From positions 1-64,000 of the forward strand of contig NZ_QXHD01000004.1 of the NCBI RefSeq assembly GCF_011009555.1: a DNA stretch of 64,000 nucleotides, in the 5' to 3' direction. The stretch is from Adonisia turfae CCMR0081. Lineage in GTDB: Bacteria > Cyanobacteriota > Cyanobacteriia > Phormidesmidales > Phormidesmidaceae. Shown here piece by piece: positions 7,894-19,445 of this stretch (the stretch's first letter is position 1; each line of letters begins with the position of its first letter). The position numbers and the translations under genes are program-made. Under the pieces are notes generated by a model. That model did no database searches and was not told where the DNA came from. It saw nothing but the letters and a program-made list of their open reading frames with translations.

Positions 7894-9969
7894 TTATGCG
7901 TTCCCTTTGTTTCTAGCGATAACCGCATCAGCCACGTTGCGCGGAACTTCCGCATAGTGGCTAAACTCCATAGAGAATATGCCTCGACCCTGAGTCTTTG
8001 AACGAATGTCAGTGGCATAGCCAAACATTTCAGCCAAAGGTACGTTTGCACTTACCTTGGCAAGTCCGCTCTCAGACCCCATACCCTCAATCTGGCCTCG
8101 ACGAGAGTTAAGGTCTCCCATAATGTCACCGAGAAACTCATCAGGAGCTTCAACTTCGATTTTCATCATAGGTTCCAGTAATACTGGAGAAGCCTTCGTG
8201 ACTGCATCCTGAATAGCCATCGATCCAGCGATCTTAAAGGCCATTTCAGACGAGTCCACATCGTGGTAAGAACCATCAACCAGTGTGACTTTAAGGTCGA
8301 TCACGGGATACCCAGCTAGAATACCAGATTCGCACTTTTCTTTCATGCCAGCTTCAGCAGGGCCAATGTATTCCTTGGGCACCGTACCACCAACAATCTT
8401 AGATTCGAACTTGAATCCGGAGCCTTCTTCCCCTGGTTCAACATCAATCACTACATGACCAAACTGGCCCTTACCTCCACTTTGACGCACAAACTTACCT
8501 TCAGTGGTAACCGCCTTGCGAATAGTTTCACGATAGGCAACCTGGGGTGCGCCAATGTTTGCTTCTACCTTGAATTCTCGCTTCATACGATCCACGAGAA
8601 TATCCAGGTGAAGCTCCCCCATTCCTGCAATCACTGTCTGATTCGTCTCAGGGTCTGTAAACACCCTGAATGTGGGATCTTCCTCAGACAGCGACTGTAA
8701 AGCTTTAGCCAGCTTTTCCATATCTTGCTTGGTTTTAGGTTCCACAGCAACGGATATGACGGGTTCCGGCACGAATAAGGACTCTAACACAATCGGGTTA
8801 TCAGTGGTACAGATTGTGTCACCGGTAGTGGTGTCCTTGAGGCCTAATACAGCACCAAGATCGCCAGCTCGTAGTTCCCCAACTTCGATACGTTCGTCCG
8901 CCTTAAGGACAATTAAGCGAGAAACTCGCTCTTTTTTATCCTTAGTGGCGTTATAAACGTAGCTACCTTTAGTCAAAACACCAGAGTACATTCGAATAAA
9001 TGTCAGTCGCCCATAGGGATCTGACATAATTTTGAATGCTAAAGCAGAGAGTGGACCATCATCCTCAGGTGGTCTTTCACCCATTTCCCCATTAGGCAAT
9101 GTTCCTTGGATAGGCGGTATATCCAAAGGAGAGGGTAAATAGTTAACCACTGCATCTAACAGAAGCTGAACACCCTTATTTTTAAATGCTGAACCACAGA
9201 GCATGGGGACCAAGCCACCACTAGTCACCCCTGTACGCACCGCATTAGTAATTTCTTGAGCGGTTAATGCCTCCCCCTCAAGATATCTTTCCATAAGAGC
9301 ATCATCAGTTTCAGCGATCGCCTCAATGAGTAGTGTCCGGTACTCCTCTGCCTGTTCCCGAAGCTCTTCAGGAATATCAACCTCCTCAATGTCTGTACCT
9401 AAATCATTGGCATAGATGTGAGCCCGCATCTTTACCAAATCCACGACGCCGCGAAATTTATCCTCAGCACCGATGGGAATCTGAATAGGAACTGCATTAG
9501 CCTTAAGACGTTCGCAAACTTGTTCGTAAACTCGAAAAAAATCAGCCCCGGTACGGTCCATCTTGTTGACAAACGCAATTCGAGGAACGTTATAACGATC
9601 AGCTTGACGCCAAACAGTTTCTGACTGAGGCTGCACCCCACCTACTGAATCAAAAACAACGATGACACCATCAAGAACACGCATTGAGCGCTCTACTTCA
9701 ATAGTGAAATCCACGTGACCGGGTGTATCAATGATGTTTATCTGGTGGTCGCGCCAGCTAGTACTAATAGCAGCAGCAGTAATCGTGATACCCCGTTCCT
9801 GCTCTTGCTCCATCCAGTCAGTAACAGCATTACCGTCGTGAACCTCTCCAATCTTATGGACAACACCAGAGTAAAAGAGGATACGTTCAGTTGTCGTGGT
9901 TTTACCCGCATCAACGTGAGCGGCAATCCCAATATTTCTAACTTTTTCTAAGGGAGAGGTGCGTGCCAT
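7894..9969 (-). CDS. fusA: Elongation factor G
   Basis: EF-G is the GTPase that drives ribosomal translocation. The 691-residue protein begins [25 protein letters not shown]. It has G2 [11 protein letters not shown]3 DTPGHVDF, G4 NKMDR and the five EF-G domains ending in the [13 protein letters not shown] segment of domain V. The upstream in-frame start at 9984 would add five residues; ATG at 9969 gives the family-typical N-terminus. It is the third gene of the str operon. Confidence 0.98.
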   Translation of the reverse strand: MARTSPLEKVRNIGIAAHVDAGKTTTTERILFYSGVVHKIGEVHDGNAVTDWMEQEQERGITITAAAISTSWRDHQINIIDTPGHVDFTIEVERSMRVLDGVIVVFDSVGGVQPQSETVWRQADRYNVPRIAFVNKMDRTGADFFRVYEQVCERLKANAVPIQIPIGAEDKFRGVVDLVKMRAHIYANDLGTDIEEVDIPEELREQAEEYRTLLIEAIAETDDALMERYLEGEALTAQEITNAVRTGVTSGGLVPMLCGSAFKNKGVQLLLDAVVNYLPSPLDIPPIQGTLPNGEMGERPPEDDGPLSALAFKIMSDPYGRLTFIRMYSGVLTKGSYVYNATKDKKERVSRLIVLKADERIEVGELRAGDLGAVLGLKDTTTGDTICTTDNPIVLESLFVPEPVISVAVEPKTKQDMEKLAKALQSLSEEDPTFRVFTDPETNQTVIAGMGELHLDILVDRMKREFKVEANIGAPQVAYRETIRKAVTTEGKFVRQSGGKGQFGHVVIDVEPGEEGSGFKFESKIVGGTVPKEYIGPAEAGMKEKCESGILAGYPVIDLKVTLVDGSYHDVDSSEMAFKIAGSMAIQDAVTKASPVLLEPMMKIEVEAPDEFLGDIMGDLNSRRGQIEGMGSESGLAKVSANVPLAEMFGYATDIRSKTQGRGIFSMEFSHYAEVPRNVADAVIARNKGNA

Positions 9970-10049
9970 GGCAATAACCTTCAAACAACATAGCTGAAGA
10001 AAGTCGTATCGTTACGCTTAGGCCAAGTAGGCCAAGCTTGACTCAAAAA

Positions 10050-10520
10050 TCAATAACGATAGTGGGCAAAAGCTTTATTGGCTTCTGCCATTCGATGAGT
10101 CTCTTCACGCTTACGAACAGCACCACCTGTTTCATTGGCCGCATCCATAAGTTCATTCGCAAGCTTAATAGCCATACTCTTACCAGCGCGCTGACGAGCA
10201 AACTGAGAAATCCAACGCAAAGATAGAGCAGTGCCTCGATCGGCGCGCACTTCCATAGGAACTTGGTACGTAGCACCACCTACACGTCGCGCCTTCACCT
10301 CGACCAAGGGAGTGGTGTTACGTACGGCCTGCTCGAAAACCTCTAAAGGTTCATTTCCAGTACGTTCTTCAATGATTTTAAAGGCTCCGTAAACAATACG
10401 GAGTGCCAGGGATTTCTTACCGCTCACCATGATGCGTCGAACCATCATGCTGACCAGTCGGCTGCTATATACAGAATCAGGTGGAACAACGCGCTTCTGA
10501 GCGCTCGAACGACGAGACAT
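10050..10520 (-). CDS. rpsG: 30S ribosomal protein S7
   Basis: S7 nucleates assembly of the 30S head and contacts the exit-site tRNA. The 156-residue product starts [10 protein letters not shown] and contains [20 protein letters not shown] and the [15 protein letters not shown] segment, as expected. It lies between rpsL (a 162-base spacer without a clear terminator) and fusA. A short inverted repeat GTTGAA/TTCAAC (10558-10573) sits in the spacer before it. Confidence 0.98.
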   Translation of the reverse strand: MSRRSSAQKRVVPPDSVYSSRLVSMMVRRIMVSGKKSLALRIVYGAFKIIEERTGNEPLEVFEQAVRNTTPLVEVKARRVGGATYQVPMEVRADRGTALSLRWISQFARQRAGKSMAIKLANELMDAANETGGAVRKREETHRMAEANKAFAHYRY

Positions 10521-10682
10521 ATTAATCCTTTAATAGACTATGAGTTGAGTGCTAAGAGTTGAACAGCTTCAACAATAGCTAGCTAGAGAGTCTGTGGCGG
10601 ATACACTAGCAAACGCACTGCAACTACACGAAAGCCTAGGGCCACACCTGCCCACCTCCCGTAGTGCGCTGCCGCAGAACCG

Positions 10683-11057
10683 TTACTCCTTAGGACGCTT
10701 AGCGCCATATTTGGAACGACCTTGACGGCGATCCTTCACCCCAGCAGTATCCAGGGTGCCGCGGATAATGTGGTAACGAACACCAGGAAGATCCTTAACA
10801 CGCCCGCCGCGAATCATGACAACGGAGTGCTCCTGCAAATTGTGTCCAATACCTGGAATGTAGGCAGTCACTTCAAAACCAGACGTTAGTCGAACTCTAG
10901 CTACCTTACGCAACGCAGAATTAGGCTTCTTAGGCGTTGTGGTGTAGACACGAGTACAAACTCCACGACGCTGAGGGCAACTCTTCAGCGCTGGGGATTT
11001 GGTCTTTTTCTGAGCGTTACTGCGCTCACTCCGAATGAGCTGTTGAATAGTTGGCAT
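10683..11057 (-). CDS. rpsL: 30S ribosomal protein S12
   Basis: S12 is a decoding-centre protein and the first gene of the str operon. The 124-residue sequence has [18 protein letters not shown] and [14 protein letters not shown]43 and K88, the classic streptomycin positions, are wild type. D89 is the residue that RimO methylthiolates in other bacteria, and rimO is also in this window (45.8-47.1 kb). The operon promoter should lie in the 274 bases upstream, which are shared with the end of the cupin gene. Confidence 0.98.
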   Translation of the reverse strand: MPTIQQLIRSERSNAQKKTKSPALKSCPQRRGVCTRVYTTTPKKPNSALRKVARVRLTSGFEVTAYIPGIGHNLQEHSVVMIRGGRVKDLPGVRYHIIRGTLDTAGVKDRRQGRSKYGAKRPKE

Positions 11058-11237
11058 ACTGAGAAAGGCAAATGCCTATTGCTTCCAAGTTTTCACAAGA
11101 CCCCATCGTATCGATTTCGAGGCTTTATTGTCAATCTTTATTCTGATTACTTTTGAGGGAAAGCTGAGTCGAATCTGGACTTGTTTGGACGCAGCTCTGA
11201 ATATTGAGCAGATAGAGTGAAGGGCAGTCCAAACCGA

Positions 11238-11280
11238 TACAGCAAGCCCAGGTAGGATTTGTCTGCCTGGGCCTGCTGTA
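11238..11280 (-). terminator. Terminator-like hairpin after cupin gene
   Basis: Bases 11238-11252 pair with 11266-11280, a 15-bp stem around a 13-base loop. Its one irregular pair becomes G-U in minus-strand RNA, pointing to use downstream of the cupin gene (stop at 11332). Only a weak T-rich tail (TCGGTTTGG) follows, so termination may be incomplete or factor-assisted. Confidence 0.6.
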
Positions 11281-11331
11281 TAAAGATTAGATATCTGTGT
11301 TGTCAGCTGCCATTAATGGCTCAAACTGAAT

Positions 11332-11757
11332 TTACTTGCTGTCTGTGCGAGCATAGTCATCCTGAAAACGGATGATGTCATCTTCGCCCAAGTACTCACC
11401 ATTCTGTACTTCAATAAGTACAAGAGGGATAACGCCTGAATTCTCTAATCGGTGGGCGGTACAAGCAGGTACATAGGTGGACTGATTTGTGCAAAGAAGA
11501 ATCTCCTGATCGCCACACGTTACTTTGGCGGTACCGGACACCACAATCCAGTGCTCACTACGGTGGTGGTGCATCTGTAAACTCAGACGATGACCAGGCT
11601 GAACCTCAATACGTTTGATTTTGTAGCCCTTACCCTCTTCAAGGACGGTGAAAGACCCCCAAGGACGGGTGTCACTGATGGGAGTATCTCTGATAGTGGT
11701 CAAGCTCTCTTTATTTTCCTGAGTAGATGATTTAGGACGATCTTGAGTTTGGACCAT
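11332..11757 (-). CDS. Cupin protein, type II phosphomannose isomerase-like domain
   Basis: This 141-residue protein is a single cupin resembling the C-terminal isomerase domain of bifunctional mannose-1-phosphate guanylyltransferase/phosphomannose isomerase. It has RPWGSFTVLEEGKGYKIKRI, then QPGHRLSLQMHHHRSEHWIVVSG with metal-binding histidines and glutamate, and HRLENSG for the last metal histidine. The nucleotidyltransferase half is absent. About 40 N-terminal residues are polar and probably disordered. The likely role is mannose-6-phosphate/fructose-6-phosphate isomerisation for polysaccharide synthesis, but stand-alone cupins of this type are not all tested. Confidence 0.8.
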   Translation of the reverse strand: MVQTQDRPKSSTQENKESLTTIRDTPISDTRPWGSFTVLEEGKGYKIKRIEVQPGHRLSLQMHHHRSEHWIVVSGTAKVTCGDQEILLCTNQSTYVPACTAHRLENSGVIPLVLIEVQNGEYLGEDDIIRFQDDYARTDSK

Positions 11758-12173
11758 GGTTATAGTTCCTGTTTGGGAAAGTACAGATACGGATAGTGGC
11801 TACGATTTTTAATGGCGGACCCTGTAGAAATTGCCAAGGCCAAAGAAAACTTAGCCTGCCAGTAGCTGAGCAGTAGCAGTAGGCGTAATAACTTCGCTGA
11901 TACAATCAGCACAAGGTTTGAATACCGGTTTAGTTACCGTAGGTATTAAGGAGCTACAGGGATTTTTTAATGCATCGCTTCCCTAGAGAAATTGGGTTTA
12001 GTAAAAAACGCCGCGATCTGTAGTAGCGATTTTGAATAACGTTTTCAATTCAGGTCTCATCATAACAGCGGAAATTGGATAGGCGTCACGAGTGAGGCCA
12101 CCGAAGCAATTAACTAAACGGAGTCTTCAAGTTACGGAAAATACTTTAAAGGTTGCTTCAATCAGGGGCACTT
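11758..12173. other. Intergenic region without recognised gene
   Basis: These 416 bases separate the cupin gene from the glycosidase-like gene, both on the minus strand. The cupin promoter should be near its left end. I see no open frame with a ribosome site, no strong hairpin and no repeat. Confidence 0.5.
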
Positions 12174-14012
12174 TTACAGACGATTTTCCACAGGGGAACT
12201 AGCAAACACTCCTAAAGCATTATTGATGCGCGCGGCTGTGCGGGGATGTCGATTGAGCAACATCCCGCCTAGATAAAGGCTAGATGAGCTACCACCATCT
12301 AAATTAAGTGCATCAGTACATCCCAATTTCTGAACAATCTGAGCAGTTTCTGGCAGCGTAGGACCACGGCCACCCACCCGATCTTGAATAGCGATTAGCT
12401 TGATTTGACCAGTCGGAGTAAGGCCAATAATACTGCGGGGGGCTCTACCTTCGATGAAGTTACGGCTAAACGATTCCTGCTGGGCGTTCAAGACTATTTG
12501 CCCTCTGGTTATCAGCAAAGGACCCGCCCCTAAAGTGTGGGGCAACTGCTCAAAACTAGAGGGTTGCATTTGTTGTGTTAAGGCGACGGTTGCTCCTGGT
12601 GCAAAAGCGGATGCAGCGGAATTAAAAGACCGTAAAACGAGCAGATAACCACCTGGAGGAATGGGCACAGTCTCTTGACCTGCAGATCCCAACGTACGTT
12701 GCTGCAGCACTCGCTCATTTTGCACCGTGACAACCACTTCATTATCAACCAGGGTGGTGTATTGAGGCCCCCAATGTTCTGTGTAGCGAGCAATGCCAGC
12801 TTTGACATAGCCGCTGTTGAGGTGATCAATAGGATAGGTTTGATTGTTAGCGGTGACGGTGGCCGCTAGAGTTAGGCGACTCATGATGACATTACCTTGG
12901 TCATCCCAACCCATGGCCCCACGCCCAAGAATTGGGCCAGAAATCCAGCTGTTATTAAACCGTAATGCCCCTAGTGGCAATTGATTATTTCGATTAAAGA
13001 AGCCGCCATTGATTAAGGCTATAGGCTGCCACTGCTCGGCTAAATCTGATGGCGGTTTAATGCCAGCCGCTTGGTCAGGAAACGCCCACAGAGGCAGCAA
13101 AGAAAAGTCAGGATGATTGGCGTCTAGACTTAAGGTATACACAGGGAAGCGCTGACTGCCTAAGCTAACGTAACGCTGTTGAAATTGCACGCCATCGGCC
13201 CAGAGGATTTCTTTAGATCTGAGAGCATCAGGGCGAATATCAATCACCAGGCGGTTAGGCTCAGCTAAACTCCAGACATGGGGCTTCAGATGGTTGGCCA
13301 CGGTCAAGGTGAGGGTGGTGCGTTGAGCACTGGAAGTGATGTTGGCACCTTTGAGGCTGTTGGTGGGCGTTAGTTTAAAGGCTGAGATAGCCCCTGTATC
13401 CATTGCGGCATCAACGGTCACCGTAATGCTATTGGTTGCCGGGCTTACCTGCCACGAAGCTTCTTTACTTAAATCCAATACCAGACGATCACCCCAGGAT
13501 TGACGCCCCTGACGAACCGCCATGATCTGACTCGTTGGCAGGGTTAAGTCTAGAACTGAGCCCTGGGGAGTGACTTGCCACTCATGTTGACGCCCCAAGG
13601 GGGAAATATCCACATAGCGATGATGTTCGTATCGCCATGCAGGCAAGGTCAGCATGCCTTGATTAGCGCCATTAAACCAAGATACAGGCTGCTCAGATGG
13701 GTCGCCTGTACTGCCTAAATCAACACCTAAATGGGTTGCGATCGCACCATCTGCAATGCCAATCAAATCACGTCGCTTTTGCCATGCACCATTCACCAGG
13801 CGGCCATTGAGTCGCAACTGTCGACCACTAGCGGTTGGCTCTGTAGCCTTCACCAGTGCCAGTCGCCCTAAGGATGCTGTAACAACATTAGTTACAGCTG
13901 GTTGTGAATCTATTTGCGCACCGCCTAGCACAAAGCTACAGACACAAAGCATTAAAACAAGATACTTTAGTGACGATCTGACATGGGGCGACCAAGGACC
14001 TTGCACCGACAT
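12174..14012 (-). CDS. Secreted phosphodiester glycosidase-like protein
   Basis: The 612-residue protein has an N-terminal hydrophobic segment (YLVLMLCVCSFVLGGA) that reads as a signal peptide or signal anchor. The middle region (about 150-270) is beta-rich and includes RLVLDLSKEASWQV and LVIDIRP, resembling an AMIN-type domain. The C-terminal third matches the NAGPA/phosphodiester glycosidase (PF09992) family: ALINGGFFNR, GRAPRSIIGLTPTGQIKLI and CTDALNLDGGSSSSLYLGG. The family acts on sugar phosphodiesters or cell-surface glycans; the substrate here is unknown. A TTG at 14027 could add five residues; the ATG at 14012 is preferred. It is divergent from gltS across a 741-base spacer. Confidence 0.8.
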   Translation of the reverse strand: MSVQGPWSPHVRSSLKYLVLMLCVCSFVLGGAQIDSQPAVTNVVTASLGRLALVKATEPTASGRQLRLNGRLVNGAWQKRRDLIGIADGAIATHLGVDLGSTGDPSEQPVSWFNGANQGMLTLPAWRYEHHRYVDISPLGRQHEWQVTPQGSVLDLTLPTSQIMAVRQGRQSWGDRLVLDLSKEASWQVSPATNSITVTVDAAMDTGAISAFKLTPTNSLKGANITSSAQRTTLTLTVANHLKPHVWSLAEPNRLVIDIRPDALRSKEILWADGVQFQQRYVSLGSQRFPVYTLSLDANHPDFSLLPLWAFPDQAAGIKPPSDLAEQWQPIALINGGFFNRNNQLPLGALRFNNSWISGPILGRGAMGWDDQGNVIMSRLTLAATVTANNQTYPIDHLNSGYVKAGIARYTEHWGPQYTTLVDNEVVVTVQNERVLQQRTLGSAGQETVPIPPGGYLLVLRSFNSAASAFAPGATVALTQQMQPSSFEQLPHTLGAGPLLITRGQIVLNAQQESFSRNFIEGRAPRSIIGLTPTGQIKLIAIQDRVGGRGPTLPETAQIVQKLGCTDALNLDGGSSSSLYLGGMLLNRHPRTAARINNALGVFASSPVENRL

Positions 14013-14307
14013 AGGCAACCAATTCAACGAGGTGAAGCGAATTAATTAGCAGCAGGGCTTTTAAATTACCGACCGCTTTCCAGGCGTTATCAATCCTGAA
14101 ACTACCCCAAGGGTACTACCTAGAAAGAAGTGGCTATGGACAGTGAAGTCACTTTAAATAACCTTCACATACCAGCACAATTAAAATAGGCTGAGCCAAG
14201 ACAACTGTAGCTTTCACGGCTCAATCTGGACTTTGGCATACCCATAGCCAGGCACCAAGACCCCACAAATCCCACAAGCACCTCATCTTTCAAAGCCCTT
14301 AAAGATT

Positions 14308-14404
14308 CTTGACGAATCCAAGTGAGGCACTTGATAATAGCGATCCTCAAGAATTTTGAGGACATTTCCCAACGCAGTTCGTCAAGTTCAGTGAAGGATC
14401 GCTA
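14308..14404. other. Nested inverted repeats, possible structured RNA
   Basis: Three inverted repeats interlock within 97 bases: 9 bp (14308-14316 with 14378-14386), 10 bp (14338-14347 with 14395-14404) and 7 bp (14344-14350 with 14356-14362). The last two share CCT and exclude each other, and the first two would cross as a pseudoknot. Such competing stems are typical of a regulatory leader or compact non-coding RNA, but no family is recognised. Confidence 0.4.
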
Positions 14405-14434
14405 AATTTGATTTACTTTTACTATGTAAAGGTA

Positions 14435-14452
14435 GTGTGATCATTGTCACAC
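14435..14452. promoter_or_regulatory. CRP-type operator, exact TGTGA-N6-TCACA
   Basis: The sequence is GTGTGA-TCATTG-TCACAC, a perfect 6+6 inverted repeat. It contains the full CRP consensus, which is also the recognised site of the cyanobacterial cAMP receptor protein SyCRP1. It lies 302 bases before the gltS start and 423 bases before the divergent glycosidase-like gene, so either could be controlled. No well-spaced -35/-10 pair was found beside it. Confidence 0.75.
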
Positions 14453-14753
14453 CGAACGCCCGCTATGAGCGTTTGCAGGCAATGGTCGGCTCATGGGAGA
14501 TTTCCCACGTAGTGCTGTTGGGAGTATCAGTTTATACACATCGATCCTGTTCAGCGATGTTGACTGGTGTCAATAGCTCGTTTCCTTAGGTGGATTTATT
14601 ACGGTCTACCAATTTTGTAGAGCGATATATCTTAATCGCCCTTAGTTGCGTATCTGGGAGATTACTTTTCAATCGCTATTAGTAATAACTGCGAGGGATT
14701 CTCTAGCAGTTAGATAACCAATCGTTTTTCTATTTTCTTCTTGTGACTGGCCC

Positions 14754-17700
14754 ATGGGTAATAAGCGTGTAGATAATGTGCAAACAAATCAGCAATGTCA
14801 AGGCCTGGAGCCTTTGGGGCCTAAATCACTAGTGGAGGAACGAGACGCTTGTGGTGTGGGTTTTATTGCTGATCAGCAAGGCCGTGCTAGTCACCGCTTA
14901 GTTACTGATGCGTTGCATGCCCTTAGCTGCATGGAACATCGGGGAGGTTGCTGCGCCGACCATGACTCTGGGGATGGGGCAGGTATTATGACCGCCATCC
15001 CTTGGAAAATTTTGCAGTGCTGGGCCGCTGGCCAATCATTAAGGCAGGGCCATGTTGGCGTGGGTATGACATTCTTACCCCGTCATGGTGATGCCGCTGA
15101 AATTGCTAAACAAAAGTTTGCTCAGGTAACTAAGGCCGCTGGTATGACCCTGATTGGTTGGCGGCCTGTTCCCGTAGCATCTGAGACATTAGGTGCACTA
15201 GCTCGGGAATTTGAGCCTCAGATTGAGCAGGTGGTTGTTGAATCAGAAGCAACTGGTGATGAACTAGAACGCCAGCTTTTTCTATTGCGCCGTGCCTGGC
15301 TAAGAGCAATGGAAGCGGTTCAGGGCAGTGACGAGCTGGCAGCGGCCCTCAAAGAAGCCTACATGTGCTCCTTCTCTGGTCGAACTTTGGTCTATAAGGG
15401 CATGGTCCGCAGTGATGTGCTTGGACAGTTCTACTTGGATTTGCAAGATAGTGATTATGAAAGCGCATTTGCTGTCTATCACCGTCGCTTTAGCACCAAC
15501 ACCATGCCAAAGTGGCCCTTAGCCCACCCCATGCGTCTATTGGGTCATAACGGTGAAATTAATACGCTGATCGGTAACATCAACTGGATGATGGCCCGAG
15601 AGGCGGATTTGGCAAGTGCTGTATGGGGAGACAGCATCCAGCAATTGAAACCCATTGTGAATGCTGATAACAGTGACTCGGCCAACTTAGACAACGTCAT
15701 GGAGCTGCTGGTTCGCTCAGGGCGTACGCCAGCCCAGGCCTTGATGATGATGGTGCCTGAGGCCTATCTAAATCAGCCTGAGCTACTCAATTATCCTGAA
15801 ATCACTGACTTTTATGAATACTACAGTGGTGTACAGGAGCCTTGGGACGGTCCAGCACTTGTGGTGTTTAGCGATGGCAAGCAAGTGGGTGCCACACTGG
15901 ACCGCAATGGACTGCGTCCTGCTCGCTACGCCATTACCCGCAGCGGTTACCTGGTTGTCTCGTCCGAAGCAGGCGTCGTTGAGCTACCTACAGAGGAGAT
16001 CGTTGAAAAGGGACGTTTAGGCCCTGGTCAAATGATCGCCATTGACTTTGAGACCCATGAAATCCTGAAAAACTGGGATATCAAACAGCGGGTGGCTCAA
16101 ACTCAACCCTATGGAGCATGGCTCCGCAACCATCGTCAAGACATCTCTCCTCAGCTTTTCAGTGAACAGCCATACCTGGAAGGAAAGTCTCTACTGACAC
16201 AGCAAACCGCCTTCGGCTATACGGCTGAAGACCTGGATATGGTTATTCAGGATATGGCGGCTCAGGGGAAAGAGCCCACTTACTGCATGGGGAACGATGC
16301 CCCTTTAGCGGTGCTATCTGAGAAGCCTCATCTGCTGTTCAACTACTTCAAGCAGCGATTTGCCCAGGTGACCAACCCCCCCATCGATCCTCTGCGGGAG
16401 CGACTGGTGATGTCGTTACAAATGCAGTTGGGGCAGCGCCATAATCTATTGGATGAACAACCGAGTCAGTTGATGAAGCTGGAATCACCGGTGGTTAACG
16501 ACAATGAGCTGGCGCTAATTCGCCAGGGTAGTTTGAAAACAGCTAGCATTTCTACGCTTTACACCATTGAAAACGGCCCCCATAGCTTGAGCCAAGCGCT
16601 GGAGGCTCTTTGTAATCAAGCCGATACAGCCGTTAAGGCAGGGTCTGAGATTTTAATCCTTAGCGATCGCATCGATGCCCATGGCAACCCAGCCACACTA
16701 TCCGCCACTCAAACCTACATTCCACCTCTATTAGCCGTAGGTGCCGTACACCACCATCTGATCGGTAACGGCTTGCGGATGAAAGCTTCACTGATAGTGG
16801 ATACCGCTCAGTGCTGGACCACCCACCACTTTGCTTGCCTAGTGGGCTACGGTGCCAGCGCAGTCTGCCCATACCTGGCACTAGAAAGTGTTCGTCACTG
16901 GTGGGCCAACAGCAAAACCCAAAAACTGATGGAAACCGGCAAGCTGCCTGGCACTACATTGAATGGAGCCCAGGCCAACTACCGTAAGGCCGTGGAATCT
17001 GGATTGCTGAAGATTCTATCCAAAATGGGCATTTCTTTACTTTCCAGCTATCAAGGTGCGCAAATTTTCGAAGCAATTGGTATTGGCCCTGAATTATTAA
17101 CAGCAGGCTTTAAGGGCAGTATTTCTCGCCTGGGCGGTCTAACCGTGGCTGAGCTAGCCGAGGAAACCATGCGTTTCCACAGCAAAGCATTCCCCGAGCT
17201 CACTGGCAAACGTCTAGAGCACATGGGCTTTGTGCAAGCAAGGCCTAAGGGGGAATATCACAGCAACAGCCCACAGCTCACTAAACTGCTGCACAAGGCA
17301 GTGAAGTCTAATCAATATGACCACTATGCTTTGTACCAGGAGCAGCTGAAGGGGAGTCCTGTAGCAGCGCTGAGAGATCTCCTGGACTTCAAGAGTGACC
17401 GTGGGTCTATCTCGATGGAGGAGGTGGAACCAGTGGAAGCCATTATGCGCCGCTTCTGCACCGGGGGGATGTCCTTGGGGGCACTGTCTCGGGAAGCCCA
17501 TGAGACACTTGCGATCGCAATGAACCGCATCGGGGGCAAGTCTAACTCTGGAGAAGGCGGCGAAGACACCGTCCGTTTCCAGCCCATCAACGATGTGGAC
17601 GATAACGGGCTGTCAGCCACGCTGCCCCACCTGAAGGGCTTAAAGCCGGGTGACACCGCCTGCTCCGCCATCAAACAGGTAGCCTCAGGCCGCTTTGGCG

Positions 17701-19400
17701 TCACACCTGAGTACCTCATGAGCGCCAAGCAAATCGAAATCAAGATGGCCCAGGGTGCCAAGCCGGGTGAAGGGGGTCAGCTACCCGGTCGTAAGGTGAG
17801 CGACTACATTGCTTCACTACGCCGTTCCAAGCCTGGCGTAACGTTGATTTCACCACCACCTCACCACGATATCTACTCGATTGAGGACCTGGCTCAGCTG
17901 ATCTTCGACCTGCACCAAATCAATCCAACTGCAGGTGTTTCAGTCAAGCTGGTGTCTGAAATTGGCATTGGTACCATTGCAGCCGGTGTGGCCAAGGCCA
18001 ACGCCGACATTATTCAGGTCTCTGGCCATGATGGAGGTACGGGGGCATCTCCCCTCAGCTCTATTAAGCATGCAGGTGTGCCTTGGGAACTGGGTCTGAC
18101 CGAAGTCCACCGCGTGTTAATGGAAAACCAGCTGCGTGACCGCGTGCTACTGCGTGTTGACGGGGGCCTTAAAACTGGTTGGGACGTTGTCATGGGTGCC
18201 CTGATGGGTGCAGAAGAATATGGCTTTGGCACCATCGCCATGATTGCTGAGGGCTGCATCATGGCCCGAGTTTGCCACACCAATAGCTGCCCCGTTGGAG
18301 TCACTACCCAGCGCGAAGAACTGCGTAAGCGCTTTACCGGTGTGCCTGAGCATGTGGTTAACTTTTTCCACTTTGTCGCTGAGGAAGTTCGTTCACTATT
18401 GGCGCATTTGGGCTATCGCTCATTGAATGAAATTATTGGTCGGGCGGATCTGCTGACCACTCGCGCTGATGCTAGCCTCACCAAAACCCAGGGCTTGACG
18501 CTGAATATCATTACCCAATTGCCGGATACCCGTAGCGATCGCACCTGGCTTGATCATGGTGATGTTCATAGCAATGGTCCCGTATTGGATGACACTCTCC
18601 TGGCAAATGCCGAGATTCAGCAAGCCATTACTAACCAGACTGAACTCCACAAAACCTCTGATGTCATCAACACTGATCGCTCTGTCGGTGCCCGCATATC
18701 TGGAGCCATTGCCAAAAAATACGGCAATACTGGCTTTGCTGGCACATTGAACCTCACATTCAAAGGCAGCATCGGTCAAAGCTTTGGAGCCTTTAACCTA
18801 CCGGGGATGAATCTCCGTCTCATCGGCGAAGCCAATGATTATGTCGGCAAAGGGATGCACGGTGGCGAACTGATCATTACGCCCTTCGAAGGCGTCCAGT
18901 ACGATCCATCGAAAAACGTCATTGTCGGCAACACCTGTCTCTACGGAGCCACTGGCGGTACACTTTATGCCTTTGGTAAGGCTGGTGAGCGATTTGCCGT
19001 ACGTAACTCTAAAGGTCAGGCTGTGATTGAAGGAGCCGGTGACCACTGCTGTGAATACATGACCGGTGGCGTTGTGGTTTGCCTCGGTAGCGTAGGACGT
19101 AATGTCGGTGCCGGTATGACCGGTGGTCTAGGCTACTTTCTCGATGAACAAGGTGATTTCCCCACCAGAGTTAACCCTGAGATTGTCAAGGTACAGCGGG
19201 TGATCACCACAGCCGGTGCTCAACAGCTTAAAGAGATGATTACCAATCACGCAGAACGCACTGGCAGTACTAAAGCGGCCCAGATCTTAGCGAATTGGGA
19301 CAACTATCTACCCAGGTTCTGGCAGGTGGTGCCTCCATCAGAAGCTGATCGTCCTGAAACGCTAGATAGCACAGCAACCGTTGTCACCACAGTTGGTTAA
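14754..19400 (+). CDS. gltS: Ferredoxin-dependent glutamate synthase
   Basis: GOGAT makes two glutamates from glutamine and 2-oxoglutarate and, with glutamine synthetase, is the main ammonium-assimilation route. At 1,548 residues it matches plant and cyanobacterial Fd-GOGAT. A 32-residue propeptide precedes the catalytic C33 in ERDACGVGF, the glutamine amidotransferase nucleophile. The synthase region contains the FMN-site segment [12 protein letters not shown] and [13 protein letters not shown]1168, C1174 and C1179 (C-x5-C-x4-C) bind the 3Fe-4S cluster. The C-terminal beta-helix domain has repeated G-x-x-G turns. No NADPH-binding small subunit gene is nearby, consistent with ferredoxin use. 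A CRP-type site lies upstream and a terminator follows. Confidence 0.97.
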   Translation: MGNKRVDNVQTNQQCQGLEPLGPKSLVEERDACGVGFIADQQGRASHRLVTDALHALSCMEHRGGCCADHDSGDGAGIMTAIPWKILQCWAAGQSLRQGHVGVGMTFLPRHGDAAEIAKQKFAQVTKAAGMTLIGWRPVPVASETLGALAREFEPQIEQVVVESEATGDELERQLFLLRRAWLRAMEAVQGSDELAAALKEAYMCSFSGRTLVYKGMVRSDVLGQFYLDLQDSDYESAFAVYHRRFSTNTMPKWPLAHPMRLLGHNGEINTLIGNINWMMAREADLASAVWGDSIQQLKPIVNADNSDSANLDNVMELLVRSGRTPAQALMMMVPEAYLNQPELLNYPEITDFYEYYSGVQEPWDGPALVVFSDGKQVGATLDRNGLRPARYAITRSGYLVVSSEAGVVELPTEEIVEKGRLGPGQMIAIDFETHEILKNWDIKQRVAQTQPYGAWLRNHRQDISPQLFSEQPYLEGKSLLTQQTAFGYTAEDLDMVIQDMAAQGKEPTYCMGNDAPLAVLSEKPHLLFNYFKQRFAQVTNPPIDPLRERLVMSLQMQLGQRHNLLDEQPSQLMKLESPVVNDNELALIRQGSLKTASISTLYTIENGPHSLSQALEALCNQADTAVKAGSEILILSDRIDAHGNPATLSATQTYIPPLLAVGAVHHHLIGNGLRMKASLIVDTAQCWTTHHFACLVGYGASAVCPYLALESVRHWWANSKTQKLMETGKLPGTTLNGAQANYRKAVESGLLKILSKMGISLLSSYQGAQIFEAIGIGPELLTAGFKGSISRLGGLTVAELAEETMRFHSKAFPELTGKRLEHMGFVQARPKGEYHSNSPQLTKLLHKAVKSNQYDHYALYQEQLKGSPVAALRDLLDFKSDRGSISMEEVEPVEAIMRRFCTGGMSLGALSREAHETLAIAMNRIGGKSNSGEGGEDTVRFQPINDVDDNGLSATLPHLKGLKPGDTACSAIKQVASGRFGVTPEYLMSAKQIEIKMAQGAKPGEGGQLPGRKVSDYIASLRRSKPGVTLISPPPHHDIYSIEDLAQLIFDLHQINPTAGVSVKLVSEIGIGTIAAGVAKANADIIQVSGHDGGTGASPLSSIKHAGVPWELGLTEVHRVLMENQLRDRVLLRVDGGLKTGWDVVMGALMGAEEYGFGTIAMIAEGCIMARVCHTNSCPVGVTTQREELRKRFTGVPEHVVNFFHFVAEEVRSLLAHLGYRSLNEIIGRADLLTTRADASLTKTQGLTLNIITQLPDTRSDRTWLDHGDVHSNGPVLDDTLLANAEIQQAITNQTELHKTSDVINTDRSVGARISGAIAKKYGNTGFAGTLNLTFKGSIGQSFGAFNLPGMNLRLIGEANDYVGKGMHGGELIITPFEGVQYDPSKNVIVGNTCLYGATGGTLYAFGKAGERFAVRNSKGQAVIEGAGDHCCEYMTGGVVVCLGSVGRNVGAGMTGGLGYFLDEQGDFPTRVNPEIVKVQRVITTAGAQQLKEMITNHAERTGSTKAAQILANWDNYLPRFWQVVPPSEADRPETLDSTATVVTTVG

Positions 19401-19445
19401 ATTAACCGAAATGCTGACATTTACTTGACTTGTCATTATCTTCTC

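Larger units (their letters stand above)
14013..14753. other. Divergent spacer with structured region upstream of gltS
   Basis: The spacer contains long-range pairings between 14308 and 14404 and a perfect CRP-type site at 14435-14452. CTTGACGAA (14308-14316) pairs with TTCGTCAAG (14378-14386). TAGCGATCCT (14338-14347) pairs with AGGATCGCTA (14395-14404). TCCTCAA (14344-14350) pairs with TTGAGGA (14356-14362) and competes with the second pairing. A minor hairpin TGGGA-GATT-TCCCA lies near 14495. The gltS ATG lacks a strong Shine-Dalgarno site. No protein gene is convincing. Confidence 0.55.

Noticed and set aside
7478-7957. Long plus-strand frame opposite tuf
   Set aside because: It is the codon-bias shadow of the highly conserved tuf gene.
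14165-14365. 66-codon minus-strand frame upstream of gltS
   Set aside because: It could be a transposase scrap, but no family motif or terminal repeats are visible and it overlaps the inverted repeats.
14606-14620. CTACCAATTTTGTAG as an NtcA site for gltS
   Set aside because: NtcA sites read GTA-N8-TAC; this is TAC-N7-GTA, the reverse arrangement with the wrong spacing.
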